This document shows positions 24,145-36,284 of a stretch of DNA of 64,000 nucleotides, one piece after another. Source of the DNA: Amaranthus tricolor (taxonomy: Eukaryota; Streptophyta; Magnoliopsida; Caryophyllales; Amaranthaceae); the NCBI RefSeq assembly GCF_026212465.1, contig NC_080059.1, positions 8,820,811-8,884,810 of the forward strand, in the 5' to 3' direction. Each line of letters starts with the position of its first letter. Positions within the stretch are counted from its first letter, which is position 1. The position numbers and the translations under genes are program-made. The notes under the pieces are model-generated. The model did not search any database. It saw only the letters and a list, made by a program, of their open reading frames with translations, and was not told where the DNA came from.

Positions 24145-25230
24145 CTACTTAACATCATCACAAGCATCAACAGCAAGAACCTTAACTTTGTCATAGTCAT
24201 AAATCGCGGGTTTTACCACATACTCTTCGGGCGCAACAGGTTGTTTCGTAACAAAAACACTCCAAACAAACATCACAGTGTAAGCTCCTAAAGCTCCACA
24301 GGCAATGCCAATAATCAAAGCTGTAAGAACCCTAACCGTGCAATCGGTTTTTTGTCGAATAGTCACCGGTTTCACATCCTTAGGGACCGTTTGAGGATCT
24401 AACGGCTGCGAATGCATCCAATATGGAACTTGTCTTAACTTAAAACTCCATGAAAACACCTTACATACTTGAGTGGAGTTTGCATTTGATGAACTTAATC
24501 CTATGAATACATCTTGACCCTTAAACATTTCAAATAGATCAATTGGACATGATAACAATGGGGAAACTGGTCTTGTTTCATCTGCCTTACTCATTCGAAT
24601 CTCGAATCGTTTCGAACTTGCTTCATAATCAATCCAACATTGAAGTTTCTTCCCACTACTCAAATCCAGATTTAGTTCAGAAGAATTTGATACTTTAACA
24701 GATACTAAACTACCAATATTAATTCCAACATGATTACCATCCAAATCCCCAAATTGATTATCCATTTTTGTATCAATTTCAACAGCAAAAAAAGCCCTAT
24801 TTTTCTTCTGAATTAGTTCATTAGATAAACCAAACAGTTTCCCATTATACCCATCTGATGAATACCCATTAGGAAGCATTACAAAAGCAAGACCATCCCC
24901 ATTTTCAGGGGACAAAGAAAATGAAAAATAGGTTCCAAAAGAAGCCTTAATATTTCTGCCCAATTTGTTCATACCCATAGTAATAGGCTTCCTATACATC
25001 ATCCTACCCGCACTAAAACCCCATGATTGAGTGATTTGAACAAATGACCCATTCTCATCCAACTTGGTATCTCCAAAAAACCCAATTTCATTCAAAAAAT
25101 TGGAGTTTTTAGCAAAAGATTTGAACCCAAATGAAGAAGATGACTGAGCTAGAAATAAACCAGGAAAACAAATTAAAAAAACAACAGAGAAGAACAGCAA
25201 ATAGTACCTTGAAAAGTAAATTGAAGCCAT
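24145..25230 (-). CDS. L-type (legume) lectin-domain protein with one membrane anchor, no kinase, 361 aa
   Basis: Single-exon gene. Residues 1-28 form a signal peptide (LLFFSVVFLICFPGLFLA). The legume lectin beta-sandwich spans about 33-265: FGFKSF, the GDGLAFVMLP block at 111-120, and the metal-binding region VEIDTKMDNQFGDLDGNHVG at 150-169. Residues about 299-325 are a transmembrane helix (VRVLTALIIGIACGALGAY), followed by a 35-residue acidic tail. Legume lectin domains of this type usually sit outside the cell on LecRK receptor kinases; this protein stops before any kinase. It resembles the kinase-less lectin proteins related to LecRK subfamily VIII. The likely role is carbohydrate or ligand sensing at the plasma membrane; the ligand is unknown. 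The start Met is followed directly by the signal peptide. Confidence 0.88.
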   Translation of the reverse strand: MASIYFSRYYLLFFSVVFLICFPGLFLAQSSSSFGFKSFAKNSNFLNEIGFFGDTKLDENGSFVQITQSWGFSAGRMMYRKPITMGMNKLGRNIKASFGTYFSFSLSPENGDGLAFVMLPNGYSSDGYNGKLFGLSNELIQKKNRAFFAVEIDTKMDNQFGDLDGNHVGINIGSLVSVKVSNSSELNLDLSSGKKLQCWIDYEASSKRFEIRMSKADETRPVSPLLSCPIDLFEMFKGQDVFIGLSSSNANSTQVCKVFSWSFKLRQVPYWMHSQPLDPQTVPKDVKPVTIRQKTDCTVRVLTALIIGIACGALGAYTVMFVWSVFVTKQPVAPEEYVVKPAIYDYDKVKVLAVDACDDVK

Positions 25231-26434
25231 GGTTGATGTTTGTAATGGATTTATGGAGATGGGTAGCTTTCTACGGCAGATAAGATAGCATCTAATTCCT
25301 GGGTAATGTAAAAAATTGGGGATTTTTGGTTGTATTTAGGGTTTGGCGTGGTATAGTATAGTGGAGTGTAGAGAGTAGAGACTAGAGTATTGAAATTTAG
25401 GCTCGAAGGAAGTGAAAAGAATTTAATGCCATTACTCGATATAATACAACTTTTACTTTTTCATGTTGGTCGTTGAACTATTCTGACTCAATCACTATCC
25501 CTCCGTCTCTAAAAGATTGTCATATTTTTTTAGTTCGTCATTTTTATTTTATTATAATTTTATTTTATAGGATAAAAATATTTAAATAAAATAATCTTAT
25601 GATTTGATTATCTTTATTAAACTGCTCATGTATATCAAATGTGTTATAAATTATCACTTATAATTTCAAAAATTCTCAAATAAAACGGTCTATAATGAGA
25701 CTTTTTCTATAAAGTTGACCTAATATTTATTATTTTTATTATTTTAAAGTACTGATCACTTATTATTTTTATAGTCTTAAAATGATTTTTTATAATCTTA
25801 AAATAATTATTTATAATCTTAAAAAAATTAATTAGAAAATAAACTAATAATATTAATTTATCTCATGATAAAATAATCTAATAAATTGTTACAATTTTAC
25901 AAAATTTTTTTTCCTTTCTATAATGGCTTTAGTATTAAATATTTTAGAAAGATGCTAAAGAGGGTGGCAGAAGAGGCCACTATAAGTTGAAGTTATACTA
26001 ACATGCTTTGTGGACAGCTTTGCTTTTGGCTTTAATAAGGGTGTGGGACCACTTTTGTTGACAGTTGCCACTCAACTATTACTGCTCCGTTTAGTCTCTT
26101 TAAAATTTAACACTTTTTATTGAGTAAAATCTTATTGTTCCTCTCATAGCTGTTTCTCCGTGTATAGGGTAGGCATTTACTTAAGGCTTAAAGTTAGAAA
26201 GAGCTTTAAAATTATAAAATGCTTATTAAGAAAGAAAACATTTAAAAATTTAAAATTTATGAGTAGTCTTTTTATTATTTAAGAATTATATGACACATCT
26301 ATATTTTTATTTTTTCATACACCCGTTCTACGTTCAGAATCGACACTCCACAGAGAGGGCCCATTTCTTTCAATTTGCATAAGGCTCATTTCTTTCAATT
26401 TGAATAAGGCCCATATAATGACAGAAACGACACT

Positions 26435-26695
26435 GCTTCCTCTGTTTTGAAATATTTGTTACATTACAGTATTGACACTATTATACTTCAAGTTTATTTT
26501 ATGTACTATGACTAATATGTATGAAAAAATATAATTAAATGAATTCTTGTTTTAATCTACTATTTACATACTTTCATAATGTTAACTTTTTACAATTTTT
26601 AAATGTGCATAATTCTATATATAAATGATCAAAATAATACATCAAATCGCATAAAATGTCAAATGTAATAACTACAATAGAACGGAGAAAGGATG
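26435..26695. repeat. Probable Stowaway-type MITE
   Basis: Left end cttcctctgttttgaaat and right end agaacggagaaaggatg are inverted versions of each other. The inner blocks attacatt and aatgtaat also pair. Borders are approximate. Confidence 0.55.
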
Positions 26696-27862
26696 AAATT
26701 GTCTTATTATAAGACGAGTCTATGTAATCAATTTATTAGTCAAATTGATCACTCTATGACTATAAAATATAATCACTTTAAAACTGCAAACGATCACTTT
26801 AAGATTATCAATGATCATTTTAAGAGTTAAAACAATAAGTCTACATTGGATCAACCCAATAAAAATGATTTTATCGTGAAATCGTTTTATTTGAGAATTT
26901 GTGTTTTATTTTATTTTAGTTTAGTTTTTTTATTTTACTATGATTTTCTTTTATGATATGTTTGTTAACAATAATTTTATTTAAAAATATATACTTAGTT
27001 TATATTTTGATTTGAACCTATTTCACCCTTACTTTTAAAAGTTTTTAAATTGAGAATGACAAGTTAAATTTTTGTTACTCTCAAATTCTTTATTTGAGTA
27101 TGTTTTGTTAATTTAAATTTATAATTTGAAATGAATTGTTTGTTTTCAAACATAATTTTATAAACATGTCTCCCTCAGTGTCTTTAATTCTCATTCATAC
27201 TTCTAAATTTTATTTTATTATTTACACAATTAATTTATATGGTCTCACTCAATGATAGAGGGAAGGGAGTATCACGATAGTTAAATAACATCACTTAAAT
27301 TTGAAAAAAAAAGTAATTAAAATATTAAAGTGTATGGTGTTGAATTGATTGAGTAGTTATTTTTCAACAATTAAGTCTCTAGTTCAAGCCCCAACAACCA
27401 CTAATAAAAAAGTAACATTTGTAACCCTTTATTTGTATCTAGGCCAGTGCAATGGAGCCGATAAGGATCGGGCCGAATTCCAATGAAAATGGGTCGGGCT
27501 GGGTCCTGAAAAATTGAAGGTGGGCTTAAGCAGGCCGGGCTTAATAGGCCCAATCCTATCCAGCCCGACTCCTTTTCATTATTCAATTACAATAATTAGC
27601 AATTAAATATAAGTTTCTGACTGGAGATCAAATTATACTATTAGATACTTATTGTCTACTCAAAGTAATTGTGCAAGAGCAACTGCCTAAAGTTTTTATT
27701 TTAACAAAAATAAGAAAAAAAAAATATTATGATCAACATCTCAATAATTTTAATTGCTCTGCTTCACATTTTTTGTCAGTATACATATTGCTTTATTACT
27801 AAATAAAAAATTAGTTGTATAAAACATTATAACAAAATAAGATGAACATTAATCAAAAAATA

Positions 27863-28295
27863 TTCCCTCCGTTTTTTAAAGTTGTTCCAATTTGTTATTT
27901 TTATTGTTTTATTTGTTATTTTCACAAAAATCTTTCAATTTATATCATAAATTTTAGTCAAAATTAACCTTGTCTAACTCTATCATCATTTTAATGGAGT
28001 ATGTTAATAATGTTTATCGTCTCCATATATCTTCCATTGATTTTAATTTTAATATTTTTATATTGTTTATGGGTCTCACATATTTTTCAATAACTTTATA
28101 AAAATATTTTTTTAATAGTTTTGATCACTATTTTTTTCCACTAACTTTCTTTTAATAATTTTTTAATGTGTTTGGTCTCCACTTTTCCTCTATCAAATTT
28201 ATCATACATTAAAATTAATATTTTTACCATCTAAAAGATTTTATTTTTCATAATTTCGTAAACATTCCTTGTGAAAACTTCGTTAACGGAGAAAG
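27863..28295. repeat. Stowaway-type MITE
   Basis: Ends TTCCCTCCGTT and AACGGAGAAAG, flanked by TA on both sides (27861-27862 and 28296-28297), the target duplication of Tc1/mariner elements. Confidence 0.7.
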
Positions 28296-28512
28296 TATAT
28301 CTTGAAATATAAATAAAATATCAAAAAATTAACTGCAATAAAAATTCATAAAAACAAAAAAATGACCATAACATCGACATATAGCAAGAGTCACAAACAA
28401 AAATTAGAAATTTAATCGAAGATAGATTTAATAAATTAACTTACAAAGGGAGTGATTATTAAAAAGAACAATATCTAATTATAGGAGTATAAAGCTTACC
28501 AGACACTATTTC

Positions 28513-29108
28513 TGTTATGAATGGTAGTATACTAATGTGATTATAAATGATAGTATACTAATGTGCGACTTGAGTGCACATTAAAGGGTTGAATTCATGT
28601 GTGTGACTCTTGAGTTGTGGAATCCAAAAGGGTGTAATAAGGTGAAGAGTATTCATGGGAATTATTGGTGTTAATGAAGATTAAGGTGAAGAGTCTCATG
28701 TGTGTGACTCTTGAGATAATGCCTTTTCAAGTTCTTAGAGTTATTTCATAGTATTCATTACCCTAAATTAACTATGTATTTATGTGAGCCATTCATCTTC
28801 AAGTACCTAGCACTATAAATAGGGCTCTCATACCCACACTTCAAGTATGTAAAAACACATCAAACACAACCCTTAAGCCAAACACATAGCCTATTGTTGT
28901 TATCTCTATCTCAATTGTAATTCTTCATATTGAAGTGTTGTTTGTATTCATTTGATATAATATAAACATAACTACACACCACGGAGGACGTAGCCATCAT
29001 TGGGTGAACCTCCTTAAATTTTTGTGTCCTTGTTTGTTACTTTGTCAAACTTATTTTTGCTCATTGTTGTTTGTTCTTAACATCGTAAGTATTTGGCGAT
29101 CGTTTTCA
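28513..29108 (+). repeat. 5' LTR of the copia element
   Basis: Starts TGTTATGAATGG and ends CGTTTTCA. A TATA box (CTATAAATAGG) lies at about 28813. The first 55 bp contain a 26-bp tandem duplication around tagtatactaatgtg. Confidence 0.96.
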
Positions 29109-29110
29109 AT

Positions 29111-29123
29111 TGGTATCAGAGCC
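29111..29123 (+). other. Primer binding site of the copia element
   Basis: TGGTATCAGAGCC starts two bases after the LTR and is complementary to initiator tRNA-Met. Confidence 0.93.
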
Positions 29124-29166
29124 AAGGTTATTTTGCGGTGTTTTAAGAAATTATTACTTGAAAATC

Positions 29167-30486
29167 ATGACTACAATGAAGCTCGATATTGAGAAGTTTG
29201 ATAGGAATGTAAACTTTGGCTTATGGCAAGTCAAAATGAGAGCCATTTTGATTCAAAATGGTGTGCACAAGGCGATTGATGGTGTAGAGAAGATGCCGGA
29301 AGGAATGTCCGCATCGAGACGGGAAGAGATAGACACAAAGGCGTTATCGGCAATCCAATTATGCTTATCCAATGAAGTTCTAAGAGAGGTTGTTAAAGAA
29401 ACAACAACCAAGAGTATATGGGAGAAATTGGAATCACTCTACATGGCCAAGAGTGTTACCAATAGGCTACTTTTGAAGAGTAGACTCTACGACTTACGCT
29501 TGGAGGAAGGTAAACCTTTAAAACCTCACTTGGATGAGTTTTGTTCCATTGTTATGGATTTACAAAACATTGATGTTAAGCTTGATGATGAAGACTTGGC
29601 AATTTATCTTTTATGTTCTTTACCCCCTTCTTATAAAAATTTTAGAGAAACTCTACTTTATGGTAGAGATAATTTGAGTAGTGATGATGTGAAGAATGCC
29701 TTGACTCAAAGGGATCTCATTGATACACAATTGTCACAAAAGTCACCAAGCAATGCTAGTGACGGTTTGTTTGTAAGAGGGAGGTCACAAGAGAAAGGTT
29801 CCACTAGTGGGAGTGGAAACAAGGGTAAAGGAAGGTCCAAGTCCGTGAGGCCAAACAAAAATAAGTCTTGTAACTATTGCAAGCTTAAGGGCCACATCAA
29901 GAAGGATTGTTGGAAGCTTAAGAGAAAGCTAGAAGAAGAGGCAAGGGAAGGAACTAGCAATGCCAATGCTAGTTACGTGAATGATAGTGATGATGGCGAT
30001 GTTCTTGTTGCCACTCATGAGTACAAAGGTAATAATGAATGGATTCTTGATTCGGGGTGCACATTCCACATGACTCCCAACAAAACTTTCTTCCATACAT
30101 TTGAAAGTGTTGATGGGGGAAATGTTACCATGGGAAACAACACCACATGTAAGGTTGTTGGGATTGGGAGCATTAAAATTAAAATGTTTGATGGGATTGT
30201 GAGGACCTTAACCGATGTAAGGTATGTCCCGGGCTTGAAAAAGAATCTTTTATCTTTGGGTACTCTTGATAAGATCGGGTGTAGAATCACTTGTGAAGGT
30301 GGAGTTATGAAGGTAGCCAAGGGTTCACTAGTGGTGATGAAGGGGAGGTTGAATGGGAGTTTGTATGCTCTTCAAGGTTCAACCATTCTTGGCTCGGCGA
30401 ATGTATCCACAAGCACAATGTCCGATCGTGACACCAAACTTTGGCACTTAAGGCTTGGTCACATGAGCGAAAGAGAACTTGTGCAG
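29167..30486 (+). pseudogene. copia gag, protease and pre-integrase part
   Basis: Gag starts at ATG 29167 (MTTMKLDIEKFDRNVNFGLW), reaches the zinc knuckle CNYCKLKGHIKKDC at about 29869-29910 and protease WILDSGCTFHMTP (intact DSG) at about 30040. The GAG-preintegrase motif LWHLRLGHMSERELV follows at about 30440-30480. The frame is open to this point, then runs across the deletion joint and stops at 30522 after a few foreign residues. Gag and protease themselves look intact. Confidence 0.93.
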
Positions 30487-32675
30487 GTCGTCCTCAACAA
30501 AATGGTGTTGCGGAGAGGATGAATAAAACGTTATTGGAAAGGGCAAGATGCATGCTAAATCAAGCAAATTTGGGGAAACAATTTTGGGCCGAAGCGGTGG
30601 CTACGGCATGTTATTTGATCAACCGTTCACCTCATACCGCCTTGAAGTTCAAGTCGCCACAAGAGGTATGGTACAACACTCCGGTAAACTATTCTAGTCT
30701 TAGAATCTTTGGTTGTCCAGCTTATATTCATGTAAATGATGGTAAGTTAGAACCTAGGGCTAGAAAAGGTATCTTTGTGGGGTATGGAGTGGGTGTAAAG
30801 GGGTATAGGGTATGGTGTAATGATTCAAAGAAAATTATTGTTTCTAGAGATGTTGTTTTTGATGAAGATAGCATGCTTATATCTAATGTTGAAAAACCTT
30901 TTAATAATGATGATAATGAAGCACAAGTAGAGGTTGAATCCTCCAATATTGATAATGAGAAAAATGATGATGTTCAACAAAGGTCTCCTCCTTTGTCCAC
31001 AACTAGGCAAAGAAGGAAGATCGTGGCTCCAAGGAGGTACATTGAAGAGTGTGATTATGTTGTTTATGCTCTCAACATTGCTAGCGAAGTCGAAGGGTTA
31101 AATGAACCAAGTACGTACAAGGAGGCTATGGCCTCAAATGACTCAAGCAAGTGGTTGATTGCTATGAAACAAGAGATGGAATCTCTTGCGAACAATGGAA
31201 CTTGGGATATCGTTGTTGCACCAAAGAAAAAGAAGATTGTGGGGTGCAAGTGGATATTCAAGAGGAAGGAGGGTCCTTCTAGTGATATTCCTCCCATCTA
31301 CAAAGCAAGGGTTGTTGCAAAGGGATACTCTCAAATTGAGGGTATTGATTTTCACGAAGTTTTCTCTCCGGTCGTGAAACACTCTTCTATTAGGGCATTG
31401 CTTGCTTTGGTGGCGATGGAGGATTTGGAGTTACATCAATTGGATGTAAAGACGGCTTTTCTTCACGGTGAGCTTGAAGAAGAAATCTTTATGAAGCAAC
31501 CGGAAGGTTTTGAGGTAGCCGGTAAGGATAATCATGTGTGTAGATTGAAGAGGTCATTGTATGGGTTGAAGCAATCTCCAAGGCAATGGTACAAAAGGTT
31601 TGATTCCTTTATGATTTCACATGATTTTGTTAGAAGTTCTTATGATAGCTGTGTTTATCTTAAGAAATTTGAAGATGGTTCTTTACTATATTTGCTCTTA
31701 TATGTTGATGATATGCTAGTAGCATGTAGCTCTTTGCTTAAGGTGGAGGACTTGAAAGAGTTTCTTTCAAGTGAATTTGATATGAAAGATCTTGGTGAAG
31801 CCAAGAAGATTCTTGGGATGGAGATTTTGAGAGATCGGGCTAAGGGTGTCTTATACCTTAGTCAAAGGAAGTACATTGAGAAAGTTGTTCAACGTTTCTC
31901 CATGGATGATGCTAAAGGTGTGTCTACTCCTCTTGCTTCTCATTTCAAATTGTCCAAGAATTTGTGTCCACAAACAAAAGAGGAAGAAGAGCAAATGGTA
32001 AGAATTCCATACACTAGTGCCGTTGGTAGCGTTATGTATGCTATGGTATGCTCTAGGCCCGACATTGCTCATGCGGTGAGTTTGGTGAGTAGATATATGT
32101 CTAATCCGGGTAAGGGACATTGGGAGGCACTAAAATGGCTATTGAGGTATTTGAAAGATACTTCAAATGTTTGTCTCATGTATGGGAAAAATTCAAGTGA
32201 GCTAACCGGGTTTTGTGACTCGGATTATGGTGGTGATCTAGATAATAGAAAGTCCACAAGTGGGTTCGTGTTTACTTTGGGTGGTTCGGCGATTAGTTGG
32301 CAATCATCTTTGCAAGATGTGGTTGCTCTTTCTACAACCTAAGCGGAGTACATAGCCGTGGCCGAGTCATTCAAGGAAGCAAAATGGCTTAAAGGTCTTG
32401 TTGGTGAAATGTGCAATAAGGTGTGTGAGGTAAGTGTGCATTGTGATAGTCAAAGTGCAATACATTTGGCTAGAAATCAAAATACATTTCATAGAAGGTC
32501 CAAGCACATTGATATTAAGTATAACTTTATCCGGGATGAAGTTGAGCACAAAAGGGTGTTATTGAAGAAAATTGACACTACGGAAAATCCGGCCGACATG
32601 ATGACAAAGTCATTACCTACTACCAAGTTTGAGTTATGTGTTGACTTGGTAGGTTTAGCTCCTTGCTTGAGATAA
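30483..32675 (+). pseudogene. copia integrase C-terminus, reverse transcriptase and RNase H
   Basis: The frame resumes in the last part of integrase (GRPQQNGVAERMNKTLLE), so the zinc finger and first two catalytic Asp of the DDE core are missing. RT is intact: QLDVKTAFLHGELEEEI, SLYGLKQSPRQWY, and the catalytic LLYVDDMLVA. RNase H contains SGFCDSDYGGD-type residues (LTGFCDSDYGGDLDNRKST). A TAA at 32340-32342 replaces the Glu normally found in the STTEAEY catalytic motif. The frame is open again to 32675 (VHCDSQSAIHLARN, HIDIKYNFIRD). Confidence 0.93.
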
Positions 32676-32770
32676 TGCCCTCTTGGGCATTTTGAGGTGT
32701 GTATGTTTTTTGAATATGAAGTGGATTGATGAAAGTTGTGACTTGGGTGAACTCAAGTCAAGGTGGAGAT

Positions 32771-33366
32771 TGTTATGAATGGTAGTATACTAATGTGATT
32801 ATAAATGATAGTATACTAATGTGTGACTTGAGTGCACATTAAAGGGTTGAATTCATGTGTGTGACTCTTGAGTTGTGAAATCCAAAAGGGTGTAATAAGG
32901 TGAAGAGTATTCATGGGAATTATTGGTGTTAATGAAGATTAAGGTGAAGAGTCTCATGTGTGTGACTCTTGAGATAATGCCTTTTCAAGTTCTTAGAGTT
33001 ATTTCATAGTATTCATTACCCTAAATTAACTATGTATTTATGTGAGCCATTCATCTTCAAGTACCTAGCACTATAAATAGGGCTCTCATACCCACACTTC
33101 AAGTATGTAAAAACACATCAAACACAACCCTTAAGCCAAACACATAGCCTATTGTTGTTATCTCTATCTCAATTGTAATTCTTCATATTGAAGTGTTGTT
33201 TGTATTCATTTGATATAATATAAACATAACTACACACCACGGAGGACGTAGCCATCATTGGGTGAACCTCCTTAAATTTTTGTGTCCTTGTTTGTTACTT
33301 TGTCAAACTTATTTTTGCTCATTGTTGTTTGTTCTTAACATCGTAAGTATTTGGCGATCGTTTTCA
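32771..33366 (+). repeat. 3' LTR of the copia element
   Basis: 596 bp, nearly identical to the 5' LTR; differences seen are gtgcgact/gtgtgact and gttgtgga/gttgtgaa. Followed directly by the ATTTC target duplication. Confidence 0.96.
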
Positions 33367-33371
33367 ATTTC

Positions 33372-34214
33372 AAAGAATAAAAACCTACCAGACTTGATTT
33401 GCTATTTATCATTTGGTACTGTTTTTAGTGTTTACGATAACATCACAGCTCATTGCACAGCTCTAAACCCTTATCCAGCCCGCCCCTTGTATATTAAATA
33501 AGGCCCGTTTGTAACCTGCCCCGTATTCAGCCCACCCCACTTTAAACCCTTAAAATTAAGGGTTGGATCCGGGGCTCCGGCCCATTGCACAACTCTATTT
33601 GTATTGTTTGTTAAAATAAAAGATACAAATAAAGTTATTTGTATCTTTTATTTTGACAAATGACACAAATAATTATCATTTTAACAAATGATACAAATAA
33701 TATTTATTTGTATGGTTTGTGTTAACAAACGATATAAATAGTACTTAATTATTAGTGACATTACTTATTTTTTTTCTAGATCCGACTCTACTCTCACTTA
33801 TTATTAAACTTTGAGTCAAATGATTTTGTTAAAATCTCTTGCAGAATGAGGGATTATTGATTATTAGTGGATTAGTACTCCTATCTCTAATATGGGTATG
33901 TGTATAATATATTATCCTTTGAATTTACATCATTATACTAAATTACTCATGTGTTTTTAGGTGAAATATGAAAATATAAATAATAAATACAAAAGAGATT
34001 GTATTGTGTGAAATTTTTTAAATAAAGTTGAAATATGTGAATGAAATGAGACAAATTAAAAGGGAGGAAGAAAGTATATATAGTTTGACCTTGATTTTGA
34101 AAGATTGAACATTTGTCTTTTTTGATTTAAGGGTATACTAAAAATTGAGAAGAAATAAATTATTTTTATAAATAGTGAGAATCATTTAAGGGGAAAGGAT
34201 CTATACGTATTTTC
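33372..34214. other. Intergenic flank of the copia insertion
   Basis: Contains a GC-richer repeat piece at 33430-33600 bounded by cattgcacagctct and cattgcacaactct, similar in style to 27430-27560. From 33600 to 33740 there are several copies of gatacaaataa in both orientations. No gene. Confidence 0.5.
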
Positions 34215-34940
34215 TCGTTAGCTAGTCCCGTATCCCATCTGGCAATAGAATGGGCAAGGGAGTTGCCATTACAAGCAACAAAACTACAACAAAATCCATT
34301 CAACCTAGAGACATGCGAAAAAAAATACAATCATAAAGCAAATGAATAGGAGAAAGGTCGAACGCCCTTTTATCAATCGCTCTAACCACATTCATAGAGT
34401 CGCCTTCTAGATGAACAAGGCAATACCCGAACCGGATAGCAATCTCCAAACCAAAAAGGACGGCAGCAGCCTCACTAATCTCAAGGGACCATAATGCCTT
34501 CACCCGCCGAATGCCAACCAACAAGAGTTTATTTGAATTGTCTCTAAAAACCATACCCAAACCTCGATCAGTCCTACTAGAGACATGAATATCAAAATTA
34601 ATATTCACCCAAGAATCAAGAGGAAGACTCCAAAAACTAAATCTCAAAAGATGATCACGGGGAATAAGAAACTTTGTAGCATAAGCATTATAATCTCGAA
34701 CTATATTGTGAAATTTAGTCGTTAAGCTCACAGGATCAAACTTCTCATCAGTGAAAATCTCTTTGTTTTTCAAGAACCAAGTCTCCCACATAGTAGGGCA
34801 AAACGAAAGAAAAAAGTCCTCCGAAGAGTGATCATGAATCTAAAGAAGAAACTCGAGCATAGAAGACCTAGGCGAGCCTCTTTTATCACTGCAGAAGCAA
34901 AAAAGTGAGACCAAATGGGAGCATTATTGTGACAGTCAAC
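34215..34940 (-). pseudogene. LINE-derived RNase H-like fragment
   Basis: Minus-strand coding remnant. The 163-codon frame (34300-34791) reads MWETWFLKNKEIF, then an RNase H fold with WVNINFDIHV (first Asp), ALWSLEISEAAAVLFGLEI (Glu) and LEGDSMNVVRAI (second Asp). A frame change near 34310, in a run of A, separates it from the terminal part (FVACNGNSLAHSIARW) at about 34215-34290. Upstream coding with FFLSFCPTMWETW continues to about 34830 and possibly 34940. Such RVT_3-type domains end many plant LINE polyproteins; the rest of the element is absent. Confidence 0.8.
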
Positions 34941-35194
34941 CAAAGCAAATTTATTATGTTTAATTCATAATTCATGGTTATATCACTATTTAAAAATTTA
35001 TTTGAAATAAAAACCTCATAATCACAACTTACTTAAAAGTAATTTTTAATTTATTAATTTTGTTTTGTTATTAATTTTGATTGATTAAATTATTATGTTA
35101 GCAAATTTTTAATTTTAATGTTGTATCATTACTGTTAGATACTTAGATTATTAAATTTTATGCTATATTGTTGATAGTATACTTTTAATTCAGT

Positions 35195-35420
35195 TATTAT
35201 ATGTTATAATGTTAGCAAATTTATTTGAAAGTGAAAAAAAAGACAACAAACACAATAACTTTTAAAGAGAAAAAAAGGGGTTTTGGATAAATTTTATGTT
35301 ATAAGGTTAGTTTTATGTTATAATGTTAGCAAATTTATTCGAAGGTGGAAAACAAAAAAAAAAAAAAAACAACGAACACAATAATTTTAAGAGAGACAAA
35401 AAGAGGTTATGGATGAATTT
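35195..35420 (+). repeat. Tandem duplication, about 120-bp unit
   Basis: The block atgttataatgttagcaaat, then gaaagtgaaaaaaaagaca and aacacaataa, recurs about 120 bp later (gaaggtggaaaacaaaa, aacacaataa, agaggttatggat). Confidence 0.75.
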
Positions 35421-36284
35421 GTGTTATAGATACAAGTTAGGGCCCAAAAAATATTTTTCGTCGCAGCCCCAAAAGGTTCAGGGCCGGCCTTGGTTACGAA
35501 CATGGCTGTCGATTAGCAAGGGTAAAGCGGGCTACTATCCAGGGCCCCGAATTTTTTAAGGCCTAAAAAATTTAATTTGACATTCGAGTGATATTAATTT
35601 GAATTAAATTTAGATGTAGTTTATATTTTTTTTGCTAAATAATATGAATTATTGGTGCTTATTTTATAAATTAATTCAAACATCAACAATTAAAAACAAA
35701 AGAATGTATTAATTTGATTTTTTTTTTTTGAAATTCCTCCCCCTCTTGTGCACGCACATGAAGGGTTGGTTTTTTCTCCTTTGGTACTTTCCTGTATTAT
35801 TTGATCTTAGATTATATAAAAATTTCATTTTCCCAAAAAAGGTAATAATTGAACTATATTAGATCATACTAAGTTTTGAATATTTGGTTTTTTTGTGGTG
35901 GACAACTGTCTTTTTTTTTTTTTTTTTACACATGATAACCCATTTTAAAGAGTTTATTTATTGACATAAAGAAATGTTGTAATCACCCATCATCATCATA
36001 CTTGTATCTCATTTATATAAAAATAAAATTATGATCAAGATATGAGGAGGAAAAAAAAAAACGACAACTCATACCTATAAAGAAGAATATGGTTAAAGAG
36101 TCTCTCCACTCAAGAAAAATATTCGAAATGAGTGAACCTGTATCTATCTGGAAGCCTACAACTTACAACACATGTTGACCATTAAAAAAATAAAAATAAA
36201 TAAATAAATAAATAAAAATAAAAAATTTTAAAATTTTTTAAATTTTTTTTAAAAAATAATTTTACTTAGGTTAAATTCAATTAA

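Larger units (their letters stand above)
25231..28507. other. Intergenic, MITE-rich
   Basis: Contains the lectin promoter at its left end, a Stowaway-like start at about 25497 (ccctccgtctctaaaagatt), the MITE-like segments listed separately, and a GC-richer island at 27430-27560 (gggccgaattcc, gggtcgggctgggtcc). A related island lies at 33430-33600 beyond the copia element. No gene. Confidence 0.55.
28513..33366 (+). mobile_element. Young Ty1/copia retrotransposon lacking the integrase core
   Basis: A 4.85 kb element with two 596-bp LTRs that differ at about two positions by eye, a tRNA-Met primer site, and a perfect 5-bp target duplication ATTTC (28508-28512 and 33367-33371). The internal order is gag, protease, start of integrase, then a deletion, integrase C-terminus, RT, RNase H: Ty1/copia order. 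Sequence style resembles the TNT1/Tork group (from memory). A polypurine tract AAGGTGGAGA precedes the 3' LTR. Confidence 0.95.

Noticed and set aside
30728..31382. Several minus-strand frames within the copia element
   Set aside because: Antisense shadows of the intact pol frame.
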